IMG/VR virus record: IMGVR_UViG_3300048930_000269
Span: 1 to 25,891 of that record
DNA: 25,891 nucleotides
Origin: a virus
Direction: 5' to 3' (one strand)
The notes below the pieces were generated by a model that was given only the letters and a program-made list of their open reading frames with translations, was not told the origin of the DNA and searched no databases. The translations under genes were made by a program, and so were the position numbers. Positions 1 through 7,175 of the stretch are shown here, in pieces. The stretch's first letter is position 1. Each line of letters opens with the position of its first letter.

Positions 1-188
1 ATCGGGTCGAGCATGGGCATCAACCGCAGGCCCTCGATAAACCCGTACTCGCGCATGACGATTTTGCGCCCTGCGATGGTTACGCCCTGGTTTGGGTGCA
101 GCACGGCCAGATCATCTGCACCGTCAGCCTTCGCCGCCTTCGCCTTCACGGGCGCCTTGATGACGCCCGGCTTTTTACGTGGGGGCAT
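1..188 (-). CDS. Tail-region phage protein, N-terminal part (DUF6631-like)
   Basis: Minus-strand gene whose 3' part lies outside the window. Translation from the ATG at 188 begins MPPRKKPGVIKAPVKAK, a Lys/Ala-rich lead, and continues with motifs DDLAVLHPN and REYGFIEGLRLMPML. It starts 12 nt after the tail tube stop, where a tail-assembly protein (chaperone or similar) would be expected. The wording of the motifs recalls the DUF6631 family found beside tail tubes in transposable phages, but this is from memory. No enzyme motif is visible in the roughly 62 residues present. The gene call is firm and the function is not. Confidence 0.6.
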   Translation of the reverse strand, partial: MPPRKKPGVIKAPVKAKAAKADGADDLAVLHPNQGVTIAGRKIVMREYGFIEGLRLMPMLDP

Positions 189-200
189 GACGCAGGCCTA

Positions 201-971
201 TCAGTAGTCGATGGTGCGCATGTAGCCGAATTGACCCAGCGCATCGTCGGCAGCTTTGCTCATGTCAGCCAACGGCTTGAACGATACCGGCGAACTGGCC
301 AGCTGCTCGCCGTTGTTAATGAGTGACAACGTCTGCAGCAGGCCCACGTCCACCTTGAACAGCATCACCTCACAGGGCTTGCTTTCTTCCGCGAGGTTCA
401 CACCCCGGTAGCGCAGCGCATACTCCTTGCGGGTACGGTTGAGCAACGTTCCGGTCTTGTACGCGGTGTGCGCGTATGCGGCCTTCAGCGGATTGGTCGG
501 CGCGGGGCCCGATGGCAACGTAAGGAACCTGATCTCGCCGAACACATCAAACTCGTAATGCGTCGCGGCGATCGTGGCAGGCGAGCCGGCGCTGTCTGTG
601 ATCACCAGGCTGCTAACGCCCGGATGGGCCAGCTGCACCACGTCACCGGCAGTGATATTACCGAGCGATTCTTCCGTGACAGTTCCCGACGCCTGGGTAG
701 CAGCGGTGCCCAGCGTCAACAACGCTACGATATCGGTGTTGAGTGTGTGCAGCACCATATTACCGCTGGCTGTGACTGCGTTATGGATTTGGCGCACCTC
801 GCGGCGCACGCCTGAATAGCTCTCGCGGTGCGCGAATGTGCCATCCTCCAACCCAACGCTCAGCTCACTGACATCGCCCAGCCACTGCCAGTCGCCGAGG
901 CCTTCGCCGATGCGTTCTGCAATTTCAACCGCGCCCTGGCCGTAGTGGTATGTCTCTTGTCCCTGGTTCAT
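201..971 (-). CDS. Major tail tube protein
   Basis: 256 residues. It looks like the beta-rich tube subunit of a long-tailed phage: a variable N-terminal third, then Val/Thr/Gly-rich segments (QLAHPGVSSLVITDSAG, GEIRFLTLPSG) and a Tyr/Arg-rich stretch (ALRYRGVNLAEESKPCEVML) that is common in tail tube proteins. The subunits would stack as hexameric rings forming the DNA channel. The ATG at 971 overlaps the stop of the preceding DUF7210 gene in an ATGA junction. No tail sheath gene precedes it, unlike Mu, where sheath L comes before tube M. This supports a siphovirus-like, non-contractile tail. A different tail structural role is possible. Confidence 0.7.
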   Translation of the reverse strand: MNQGQETYHYGQGAVEIAERIGEGLGDWQWLGDVSELSVGLEDGTFAHRESYSGVRREVRQIHNAVTASGNMVLHTLNTDIVALLTLGTAATQASGTVTEESLGNITAGDVVQLAHPGVSSLVITDSAGSPATIAATHYEFDVFGEIRFLTLPSGPAPTNPLKAAYAHTAYKTGTLLNRTRKEYALRYRGVNLAEESKPCEVMLFKVDVGLLQTLSLINNGEQLASSPVSFKPLADMSKAADDALGQFGYMRTIDY

Positions 972-1159
972 GATTTGCTATCTCCGGTTGGTGACTCCGA
1001 CACCGTCTCCGGTGCGATGACATGCTGCGCGAGCAGCCAGTTGCGCACTGGTTCGGTGACCTGGATTGTTTCGCTGGCGCGATGCTGCTCGCCGGCGTGT
1101 TCGTGATCACGCAGCAGCATGACCTTGTGCAGTTTTGCTTGTCCCTGGGCTTTGCTCAC
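968..1159 (-). CDS. Small DUF7210-like phage protein
   Basis: 63 residues, starting at a GTG at 1159. The start is supported by GGAGG about 7 nt upstream (complement of 1167-1171) and by a GTGA overlap with the stop of the tail terminator-like gene; the stop overlaps the tail tube start (ATGA). The sequence has the pattern KVMLLRDHEHAGEQH, then ETIQVTEPVRNWLLAQHVI, which resembles the short DUF7210 proteins found beside tail genes. The pattern suggests a small beta-barrel-like fold. The same frame stays open far upstream to 1681, but that part is antisense-style composition over a real gene and is not used. Function unknown, presumably tail assembly. Confidence 0.65.
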   Translation of the reverse strand: MSKAQGQAKLHKVMLLRDHEHAGEQHRASETIQVTEPVRNWLLAQHVIAPETVSESPTGDSKS

Positions 1160-1590
1160 GGTGTACCTCCGAGCGTGTAGGTCGTGGTGTAAACGTCGAT
1201 CCACAGCAGGTTGCTGCGGTCGTAATCGAGCACGTCGCCCTGCAACCAGATGCACGGCGTGCAGTGCGGCGGCGTCCAGCCGAACACGGCCTTGCGGGCA
1301 TTGCCGACCAGGATGCCGGCTTCCTGCAGCGCGGCCCGGCCACTGGCATCGCGGTAATTGCGCGCCGCTACGATCACGCCAAACGTGGTTGGTGCAGCGG
1401 CTCGGCCGCGCGCCTGGGGCGCAGAGCCCGCGCCGTTGCGATCGCCTGCCAGCACCACATACACCGTGCCAGGCCGAAAATCGCCAACACTCTTGACTGC
1501 CGCATAATCGGCGGCACCCGATACCGTTTCGAACCCGAACTGCGGATCTTGCAAACGCTGTTCGATCGGCGTGGTGTCGAAGAACCACAT
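1156..1590 (-). CDS. Tail terminator / head-tail completion-like protein
   Basis: 144 residues, between the DUF1320 connector gene (2-nt gap) and the DUF7210 gene (4-nt overlap). It starts MWFFDTTPIEQRLQDPQFGFETVSGAADYA, then has VYVVLAGDRNGAG, FGVIVAARNYRD and a C-terminal WLQGDVLDYDRSNLLWIDVYTTTY. This order (short alpha/beta domain, then a strand-rich end reporting on the finished value) is typical of tail terminator proteins such as lambda gpU or the Mu gp37 position. Such proteins cap the tail tube and form the joint with the head. Assignment rests on position and general sequence character, not on a diagnostic motif. Confidence 0.55.
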   Translation of the reverse strand: MWFFDTTPIEQRLQDPQFGFETVSGAADYAAVKSVGDFRPGTVYVVLAGDRNGAGSAPQARGRAAAPTTFGVIVAARNYRDASGRAALQEAGILVGNARKAVFGWTPPHCTPCIWLQGDVLDYDRSNLLWIDVYTTTYTLGGTP

Positions 1591-1592
1591 CG

Positions 1593-2105
1593 TCAGTAGT
1601 CCTGCAGCGCATCGCGCACGGGTGTGCAGCCTTTGCTGACCAGGGGCGCGCCGCCGGTACCGCTGCTCGCGACTTCGTCATCCTCGCCCAGTGCCAGCTT
1701 GCCGTCGGCCACTTGCTGCAGCAGCTTCATCGCGTCGCGGTAGTCGCGCACGATGGTGTCGTCGGAATCCATCGAGCGGCGATTCTTGTGCAGGTTGTAC
1801 CGGGTGATCGCGCGGCTCCAGACCGTGACCAGGCGATGGATAGGATCGAGCGGCAGGGCATAACCCCGCTGCCGCAAGAAGCCGTCAATCAGGCCGTCCG
1901 CGTCAGCGATCGCATCATCGATACGCAGCAGTGCCTCATCTGCCAGGGCAATCTCTTCCATACTCCAGTCGGTGCGATCGCCTGCCTGCAGAGTCAGCTC
2001 CATCAGCTCATAAGGCACCAGCGCCTGGTGCTCGTCGCTGGCGACCTGCGCCAGCTCACGCGCGCCGGGTCGCTCGGCGAGTTGCTGATGGGTGACGTAG
2101 GGCAT
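1593..2105 (-). CDS. DUF1320 family head-tail connector (Mu gp36-like)
   Basis: 170 residues, mostly helical. The N-terminus MPYVTHQQLAERPGARELAQ, the middle motif ADALLxRIDDAIADADGLIDGFLRQRGY and YALPLDPIHRLVTVWSRAITRYNLHKNR are the DUF1320 signature (Mu gp36). These proteins act as head completion adaptors between portal and tail. It lies between the gp35-like gene and the tail terminator-like gene, the same relative place as in Mu. The C-terminus (after about residue 145) is a Gly/Ser-rich tail. Start ATG at 2105, 2 nt after the preceding stop. Confidence 0.85.
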   Translation of the reverse strand: MPYVTHQQLAERPGARELAQVASDEHQALVPYELMELTLQAGDRTDWSMEEIALADEALLRIDDAIADADGLIDGFLRQRGYALPLDPIHRLVTVWSRAITRYNLHKNRRSMDSDDTIVRDYRDAMKLLQQVADGKLALGEDDEVASSGTGGAPLVSKGCTPVRDALQDY

Positions 2106-2107
2106 GA

Positions 2108-2455
2108 TCAGGTGCCGGACTGTTGCGCGGCTTTCTCACGCGCGGCTTGAATCACCACGATGAAATCAGCTTTCGTTTTCGCGTTACCCGCTTCCAGGGC
2201 CATACCCTCCACTGCGGCCTTGAGATCGGCGACTTTCATGGCAGAGATCGCCGCAACGAACTCGGCGTCGGGCATCGTCATCAGGTTGCCAGTGATTTCC
2301 TCGGATTCCTCCGTCTCATGCGAAAACGTCACTGCGCCTTTCGCCAACAGCCTCTCGGCCTGCTCGTCCGTCAGCTGGATTGGTTTACCGGCGGGTACGG
2401 TCTTGCCACCAGGGCAAGCGATCGCGTAAACAGCCAGGTAGATTTTTAAACTCAT
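2108..2455 (-). CDS. Mu gp35-like small structural protein
   Basis: 115 residues. The N-terminus MSLKIYLAVYAIACPGGKTV leads to LTDEQAERLLAKGAVTF, a helix-turn pattern common in the small gp35-type proteins (HI1506-related) found right after the major capsid gene. The C-terminal half (MTMPDAEFVAAISAMKVADLKAAVEGM) is a predicted helical, LEM/SAP-like bundle. Start choice: the ATG at 2455 has GGGAG about 7 nt upstream, whereas the in-frame GTG at 2476 falls inside the hairpin region and has no ribosome site. Probable role is in head completion or decoration; there is no catalytic motif. Confidence 0.65.
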   Translation of the reverse strand: MSLKIYLAVYAIACPGGKTVPAGKPIQLTDEQAERLLAKGAVTFSHETEESEEITGNLMTMPDAEFVAAISAMKVADLKAAVEGMALEAGNAKTKADFIVVIQAAREKAAQQSGT

Positions 2456-2475
2456 GGTGGGTCTCCCAAAAGACA

Positions 2476-2498
2476 CCCGGCAGGGGAGACCTGCCGGG
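2476..2498 (-). other. Perfect 9-bp stem-loop between capsid and gp35-like genes
   Basis: The arms CCCGGCAGG (2476-2484) and CCTGCCGGG (2490-2498) are perfectly complementary around a 5-nt loop. The stem sits 41 nt after the capsid stop and just before the ribosome site of the next gene. The sequence after it on the transcribed strand is TGTCTTTTGG, so there is only a weak T run. It could be an attenuating terminator or a 3' mRNA protector that gives more capsid protein than downstream products. Seen directly; function inferred. Confidence 0.7.
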
Positions 2499-2539
2499 GC
2501 CGACGTTACGGGGGCTTATGCCCCCTCTAGTTATCCTGA

Positions 2540-3472
2540 TCAGCCGCTGAACGGCGCGCCGGCATCCTCGAAAAAGTAACCCGCCGCAACGCCCGTCAAC
2601 TGCGGTGCGCGCTCGTAAGTAGCAGGGTAAATCCACGACTTGGCAGATTCGTCGTAGTACGGCGACTCAATCAGCGGGTGACCCTCCATCTCGTAGGTGT
2701 AGCCATAAGAGGGCTCGTCCATGCTGCTGTTGGCAGGTGCCGCGTAGGCAAGTACCGCGTGCAATCCCCAGACCTGGACGAACGCTCCCGCGCCGTTTTG
2801 GTAACGCGCCCGGCCCACTACAACACGTTCCACGTCGAACACGCTTGCAAGCTGCGCTGCCGAAACGGAGCCTGACTGCAGCCCCGTGAAGCGCGCCAGC
2901 ACGTGAGGGTTGCTTCGGGCTGCCGCAAACGCCTTGCCCGACAGCAACAGGACGTTCGGGACCATACCGATGCTGTCACCGATGGCCTCTTGTGCCGTCG
3001 CGACATCGACGATGGGGTTGCGATCGGGGTCGAACCACGAACTGGCGCCCAAATCGATTTTATTGTCACTGCCGTACAACGAGGCATTGGTCGCAATCAC
3101 AGCCTGCTCACTTTCCAGCGCGAGTTGTGCGACCCCCAAGCCCAGGCGGACTGCACGTGTGCCCAGGTTGATGCCTGGTACGACTGACGCGTCACGCATC
3201 CACTCGCGCGGCACGCCCACTTCCAGCGCGTCTTGCACGAGGGCATATGGCACGCCGGCATAGCCGAATTGAATGCGCGCCGTGTTGCCGCCAGGCGCGC
3301 GACGAATGTTGTATTGGCGGAACTGTTCGGTACCAAACTGGATCACCTGGCCACCGCTCACCTGAACGGGAACTTTCGGGAACAGGTTGTGCCCGACGTA
3401 CTCCTGCTTTTGGTAGCCGATGGCGATGTTGGTCAGAACGGGATCTATCAGTCGCACTTGCTTAAGATTCAT
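2540..3472 (-). CDS. Major capsid protein (transposable-phage HK97-fold type)
   Basis: 310 residues. It opens with MNLKQVRLIDPVLTNIAIGY and NLFPKVPVQVSGGQVIQFG, typical of the capsid proteins of Mu/D3112-type phages. Later segments are ESEQAVIATNASLY, GMVPNVLLLSGKAFAAARSNP, RVVVGRARYQN and SYGYTYEMEGHPLIESPYYDESAKSWIYP. The order fits an HK97-fold subunit with no large N-terminal delta domain, consistent with a separate protease/scaffold protein encoded upstream. It lies between the cement gene and the gp35-like gene, as expected. Start ATG at 3472; the ribosome site is weak (AAGG). No truncation seen. Confidence 0.92.
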   Translation of the reverse strand: MNLKQVRLIDPVLTNIAIGYQKQEYVGHNLFPKVPVQVSGGQVIQFGTEQFRQYNIRRAPGGNTARIQFGYAGVPYALVQDALEVGVPREWMRDASVVPGINLGTRAVRLGLGVAQLALESEQAVIATNASLYGSDNKIDLGASSWFDPDRNPIVDVATAQEAIGDSIGMVPNVLLLSGKAFAAARSNPHVLARFTGLQSGSVSAAQLASVFDVERVVVGRARYQNGAGAFVQVWGLHAVLAYAAPANSSMDEPSYGYTYEMEGHPLIESPYYDESAKSWIYPATYERAPQLTGVAAGYFFEDAGAPFSG

Positions 3473-3560
3473 GGCCTTGTCTCACTGTGAATGAAATTGG
3501 TCCAGTTTTTTTGTATTGGGGATCTGGGAACCCCGCCCGCACCAGGGAGTTCGGTACCGC

Positions 3561-3914
3561 TTAGGCCAGAGCCACCAGGCCTGGTATCAGCAATATTTCA
3601 AACGGTTGATCGGCGACGCCGGCTTGCAGCGCGATGCCTACGGGTATTTTGGTACTAACCGCCGTGATCACCTTGCCGCTGGAGCCCACCGCGACCTTCG
3701 CACCGGCGGCGACATCCGCACCGGCAATTGCAATCGTGGTGCCCAGCGCATCGGTGGCGACGTAATCGCCGATCGCGGCGTCTTCGGTGGCAAACCCCGC
3801 CACGGCTACACCATTGCCAGCCACTGCACCGGCGTACGTGACGGCCTGATACTTCGTTAACACCGCACTGGCCAGGATGGTCAGCGTCAGCAACGGTCTC
3901 TTCTGTGCACTCAT
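3561..3914 (-). CDS. DUF2190 capsid cement / head decoration protein
   Basis: 117 residues, very rich in Ala, Val, Gly and Thr. Segments such as TYAGAVAGNGVAVAGFATEDAAIGDY, AGADVAAGAKVAVGSSG and IPVGIALQAG match the DUF2190 family, small beta-barrel proteins that trimerise on the capsid surface and stabilise it. It stands between the protease/scaffold and capsid genes, where Mu-like phages often carry a cement gene. The ATG at 3914 has AGGAG 6 nt upstream. The first 20 residues are slightly hydrophobic (LLTLTILASAVLT), but this is ordinary for the family and I do not read it as a signal peptide. Confidence 0.85.
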   Translation of the reverse strand: MSAQKRPLLTLTILASAVLTKYQAVTYAGAVAGNGVAVAGFATEDAAIGDYVATDALGTTIAIAGADVAAGAKVAVGSSGKVITAVSTKIPVGIALQAGVADQPFEILLIPGLVALA

Positions 3915-3949
3915 GTCATGCTCCTATGGACGATTAAACGATGTGCGGG

Positions 3950-4933
3950 CTACGCACCCACTGCAGCAGCAGCGGTGGCGTAATCCACGTTGTGTTTTTT
4001 CTGGTGAGCCACGATGCGGTCGTGCAGATCGAGGCGGGACTTGTCGACGCTGTAGCCGGTCGGCGCAGCGAAGTTGGCATTGCCTCCACCCTGTTGGTTG
4101 TCGGCATCGGCGCGCGAATGCTCGCTGAAATCGACACGGGGCGGCAGTTCCTGCAGGAACTCGCGCAGCCACTGGCCAGCGGGCTTTTTGACCTCGCCGG
4201 TATCGGCGGCGAATGACACGGTGCCCGCGTCATCCTGGGCAGCCATGAATGCGACCAGGCCAGCTTGCTCGCGCGGCAACACTTTGCCGTCTTTCACGAG
4301 CTGCTCGGCGAATGACGCGATCTCATCGGTGCGCGCCTTGGCTTCCTTTTCCTGCAACCCTTTTTCACGGGCGGCAAGATCGGCAGCTTTGCTATCGAGC
4401 TCCGCCTGGCGCGCAGCGAATTCGGCAGTCTGTTCCTTGGCTTTGTCTTTGTCAGGCACGTTGGTCTCCTCGGTTTGGATCGTTGCTGCCCCCGGGGCGG
4501 CAAACTCAATGGTGACGACGCCATCGTCGTCGGCGGAAAAGCTGGCAGGCTTGAGGCCGGTCACGGCAGGTGCCGCGCCCCCCAGGAACCCGACATGGCG
4601 CAAGTACCACACACCAGGCACCGGGTTTGCGGGGCTTTTGGGTGTGAAGAATGACGCGGAAATTTTTGGGTAACGCCCATCGTTCACCAGCTGGGCAAAT
4701 GCGGGGTCGACCTGGTCGCCCTCGGCGAGCAGCTTGTCGCCGACCGTTCCCAGGCGGCTGGCCCAGCCATAGGCGGGGTCGTCGGTTTTCGGGTGACCTA
4801 CAACAAACGGCGATTTGAACACGGCCGGGTCATACGCTGCAGCCGTGGCTGCAAGATCAGCGGCGGTGAACGACAGCGCCTGGCCGCTCATGTCGGTCCA
4901 GTTGCCAGCCTTGAAGATCTCCAGAAAATTCAC
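3950..4933 (-). CDS. Capsid maturation protease with C-terminal scaffold (Mu I/Z-like)
   Basis: 327 residues from a GTG at 4933 (MNFLEIFKAGNWTDMSG). The N-terminal half (about 1-150) is the Mu I-type protease: FVVGHPKTDDPAYGW and YPKISASFFTP carry the His and Ser motifs of this family. The centre (about 165-215) is a Glu/Lys/Ala coiled coil, and the C-terminal third looks like the internal Z scaffold. The protease processes the prohead and the scaffold domain guides capsid assembly. Start choice: GGAG at 4942-4945 lies 8 nt before this GTG. The frame stays open to 5116, but that stretch has Arg/Pro/His-rich non-coding composition and is excluded. Confidence 0.85.
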   Translation of the reverse strand: MNFLEIFKAGNWTDMSGQALSFTAADLAATAAAYDPAVFKSPFVVGHPKTDDPAYGWASRLGTVGDKLLAEGDQVDPAFAQLVNDGRYPKISASFFTPKSPANPVPGVWYLRHVGFLGGAAPAVTGLKPASFSADDDGVVTIEFAAPGAATIQTEETNVPDKDKAKEQTAEFAARQAELDSKAADLAAREKGLQEKEAKARTDEIASFAEQLVKDGKVLPREQAGLVAFMAAQDDAGTVSFAADTGEVKKPAGQWLREFLQELPPRVDFSEHSRADADNQQGGGNANFAAPTGYSVDKSRLDLHDRIVAHQKKHNVDYATAAAAVGA

Positions 4934-5264
4934 ATCACGCACTCCGTAGTCGTGTTGTCGAATCGAATTCGCAGGGTGCAGATTGCGCGCGGGAATAGCG
5001 TGCGTCTTTTTGCTCGGGCAGGAATCGTGTAAAACTTTGAGGAGGCGACGGCCGAGGGGATGCAATGGGATTGCGTGACGGCCCGTGAGGCGGAAAATAG
5101 CACGCCTATGGCCCATTAATCACCGAAATTCTGCCCCGCGCCCGATCCTGTGCTGCGGATCTGCAACACAACCCCTTCAAAAACCTTTATAAAGGCGCTC
5201 CACGCTCGAACGCGTGCGTTGGGACGCCGGGAACGTAACCGCGCTCACAGGCGCATTCTGGGGC
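4934..5264. other. 331-nt gap between gpG and protease genes; palindrome but no gene seen
   Basis: This is the largest gap in an otherwise packed operon. I find no convincing gene on either strand. It holds a perfect 12-bp palindrome CCTTTATAAAGG at 5184-5195, followed on the minus strand by TTTTTG. The palindrome contains a TATAAA-like box, so an internal late promoter is possible, but no good -35 box lies 16-18 nt upstream. The region may also be a long untranslated leader for the protease gene. Confidence 0.5.
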
Positions 5265-5828
5265 TCAGCGGCGTAAGGCGAACTGTAGGTATTCCTGCGT
5301 CATTTCGATAATGCGCCGCTCATCGTCGGCGGTGGTGCCAAGCCAGGGCCGCGCGGGCATGGTGATGCCGTGTTCGCGGACGGTGACATCCTGGGCAAAG
5401 TTGCTGCGGCTCTCCTTGACGAACCGGTTGCCGACAGTGCCATCTCGCCCCTGACGAAAATGGAGCGTTCGCTGGCTCGCGGGCTTTTTGATCACGCCGC
5501 CGAACTGGTGGATCGCGCCGTAGGGTTGGTTGGTGCCGAACTCCAGACCGGTATCACTGACATTGCCGCGCAATGTGTCGCGCAGATGCCCGCGCAGCGT
5601 CAGCACCTTATCCGCGTTCTTGTGCTTGCGCCGCTGATACGCCGGGGAGAGCGGCCGCCATGGCGTACCCTGTGGCGATACCTGCGCCTTAAAGCGTGCA
5701 TCATGCGAACGCTTCAGGTGATCACTGATCTGCTGGAATAGCGGTGCCGGATGTTCAACGGCATCGAGCACGCGCCCGATCGCTGCAATCACGTCCTGGT
5801 TGTCAAACTCGATTCTGGCCCCGGCCAT
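5265..5828 (-). CDS. G: Phage virion morphogenesis protein (Mu gpG-like)
   Basis: 187 residues. The segments SDHLKRSHDARFKAQVSPQG, TPWRPLSPAYQRRK, LTLRGHLRDTLRGNVSDTG, FGTNQPYGAIHQFGG and PARPWLGTTADDERRI are the Phage_tail_S / Mu gpG family signature in the right order. In Mu, gpG works in head-tail joining or tail completion. The 'PARPWLG' end motif is a common mark of tail completion proteins. The ATG at 5828 has AGGAG 6 nt upstream. A 99-nt gap with an inverted repeat separates it from the MuF gene, and a 331-nt gap follows. Confidence 0.9.
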   Translation of the reverse strand: MAGARIEFDNQDVIAAIGRVLDAVEHPAPLFQQISDHLKRSHDARFKAQVSPQGTPWRPLSPAYQRRKHKNADKVLTLRGHLRDTLRGNVSDTGLEFGTNQPYGAIHQFGGVIKKPASQRTLHFRQGRDGTVGNRFVKESRSNFAQDVTVREHGITMPARPWLGTTADDERRIIEMTQEYLQFALRR

Positions 5829-5871
5829 GCAATGCTCCTATACTGTATTCACGTCCTTTGCGTGTGCTGCC

Positions 5872-5918
5872 CCCGGCTGTAGGGCCTCCAAGCGTAGAGG
5901 GCGCCCACGGTAGCCGGG
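5872..5918 (-). repeat. Inverted repeat between MuF and gpG genes
   Basis: CCCGGCT (5872-5878) and AGCCGGG (5912-5918) form an outer 7-bp stem; GGGC (5882-5885) and GCCC (5903-5906) extend it after an internal loop. It lies in the 99-nt gap between the MuF stop at 5928 and the gpG ribosome site. There is no T run on the minus strand after it, so it is not a standard terminator. It may shape mRNA processing or stability. Seen directly, role unknown. Confidence 0.5.
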
Positions 5919-5927
5919 CTGTGGGAT

Positions 5928-7175
5928 CTATTCTTCCCGTCGATACAACCGCACACCGATCCGCTGCGCTTCCAGATACGCATCATCGGCCGTCTGAAAC
6001 ACGGTGACGCCAGACCATCCCGATTCGCCCAGCTCGAATACGGCCAGCGCTGGCACCTCCTGATCGGGCAGCAGCCAACGCGCGATGTAGCGGCGACGCA
6101 GCATGGATCGCTTGCGCGCCTGGTGATACTCAGCTCGCACCCAGATCTCGTCCGGATCGATAATGGCGTTGGCCAGCAGCGGCAAGTATTGCCCCCGCCC
6201 GCCCTTGTTGGCCTTGCTCTCGCCCGTACGGCGCTGGGTAAACATCTCTGCACCGATCACCAGCGGCTCGCCAATCACGTCGCGATAGATCACAGGCTCA
6301 TCGAGCGTTGCGTCGAAGCGCTCCAGGAAGCGGCGCGAGTACTCCTCATCCGACAGGTCCTGCGGCAGCAACTCGGTTGCGCCGACCGCGCGAGGCGGCG
6401 GCAGCGGGTCACTCGGTGCCGTATTCGGCACGCCTGGTGCGCCACTGGAACCAGGCGGAGGATCTGGCAACTCGGGTGGTACCGCGCTGTGGAGACGCGA
6501 GGCACCGGGGATGTGCTCGAAGCCGGGATCGATGCCTTTGGGGACGCGTACTGTGCGCGGCCCGTCCAATCCACGTTGGCCGATGAGACGCTCCTCCCAC
6601 TCAATCTCCGGCGCGGTATCCGGGCCGCTTTTGCCCAACCGTTCCAGATCCGCCTCGCTCAGTGCGGTGACGCTGCACTGGCAGCCCCAGGCATTGATCG
6701 GGAAAAACCACTGCCACCACTCATTGTCCCAACGCAGGATCATGCCGTCCCATGCCAGGTGTTCCTCGCGCGGATGCTCAACGGCATCGCTGTGGTGGTA
6801 CTGCCAGTAAGGCAGGTAATCGCGTGATGCATACAGCTGCTGGTAACGCCCGGCGTTGTAGCTGGAATACAGGTTTGTCTCGTAGATGGTGCGGGAGCGC
6901 CACAAGCGGCCGCCGTTATAGTCCCAGCCGTGTGTAGCGACAATGCGGTCGAAGTCCTGGCGGAATTGCTCCAGCGTGCGCCCCTCCTCCAGGAAGCGAG
7001 TTACCGCAGCGTGGAAATCCTGCACGATCGCATTGCGATTCGCGCCGGCCACCATGAAAGACCAATCGTGCTCGGCGTTGTAAATGTCCGTCCAGGCCGC
7101 AGTCGGAATCGCCAGCTTGCGACGCATGAACTCGATCTGTTCTTGAAAAGGCACCGAGCCATAACTAGCGGCCAT
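5928..7175 (-). CDS. F: MuF minor head protein fused to a PBECR2 nuclease-like domain
   Basis: 415 residues. Residues 1-180 are the Mu gpF / SPP1 gp7 domain: RTIYETNLYSSYNAGRYQQL (95-114) and INAWGCQCSV (160-169) are its marks. MuF proteins sit near the portal inside the head and can be ejected with DNA. A Pro-rich linker (about 232-262) follows. Residues about 275-415 match PBECR2, a Barnase/EndoU/ColicinE5/RelE-like domain: VIYRDVIGEPLVIG, GRGQYLPLLANAIIDPDEIW, RRRYIARW, ESGWSGVTVF and GVRLYRREE. A C-terminal nuclease domain suggests an effector delivered at infection. No adjacent immunity gene is obvious. The ATG at 7175 overlaps the portal gene by 11 nt. MuF part certain, nuclease activity inferred. 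Confidence 0.9.
   Translation of the reverse strand: MAASYGSVPFQEQIEFMRRKLAIPTAAWTDIYNAEHDWSFMVAGANRNAIVQDFHAAVTRFLEEGRTLEQFRQDFDRIVATHGWDYNGGRLWRSRTIYETNLYSSYNAGRYQQLYASRDYLPYWQYHHSDAVEHPREEHLAWDGMILRWDNEWWQWFFPINAWGCQCSVTALSEADLERLGKSGPDTAPEIEWEERLIGQRGLDGPRTVRVPKGIDPGFEHIPGASRLHSAVPPELPDPPPGSSGAPGVPNTAPSDPLPPPRAVGATELLPQDLSDEEYSRRFLERFDATLDEPVIYRDVIGEPLVIGAEMFTQRRTGESKANKGGRGQYLPLLANAIIDPDEIWVRAEYHQARKRSMLRRRYIARWLLPDQEVPALAVFELGESGWSGVTVFQTADDAYLEAQRIGVRLYRREE

Noticed and set aside
968-1681. Long minus-strand frame of 237 codons
   Set aside because: Only its last 63 codons from the GTG at 1159 make a sensible protein with a ribosome site; the upstream part is Arg/Ala/Cys-rich and overlaps the tail terminator-like and connector genes in another frame.
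3561-3620. Possible signal peptide reading of the cement protein's hydrophobic start
   Set aside because: The relevant N-terminus is at 3914, the hydrophobic run is short, and DUF2190 proteins are virion proteins without signal peptides.
4934-5116. N-terminal extension of the protease gene to the ATG at 5116
   Set aside because: Composition is Arg/His/Pro-rich and unlike the family; the GTG at 4933 has a good ribosome site and starts with the expected protease sequence.
6123-6827. 234-codon plus-strand frame over the MuF gene
   Set aside because: Antisense to a well-identified gene, with Arg/Ala/Cys-rich shadow composition.
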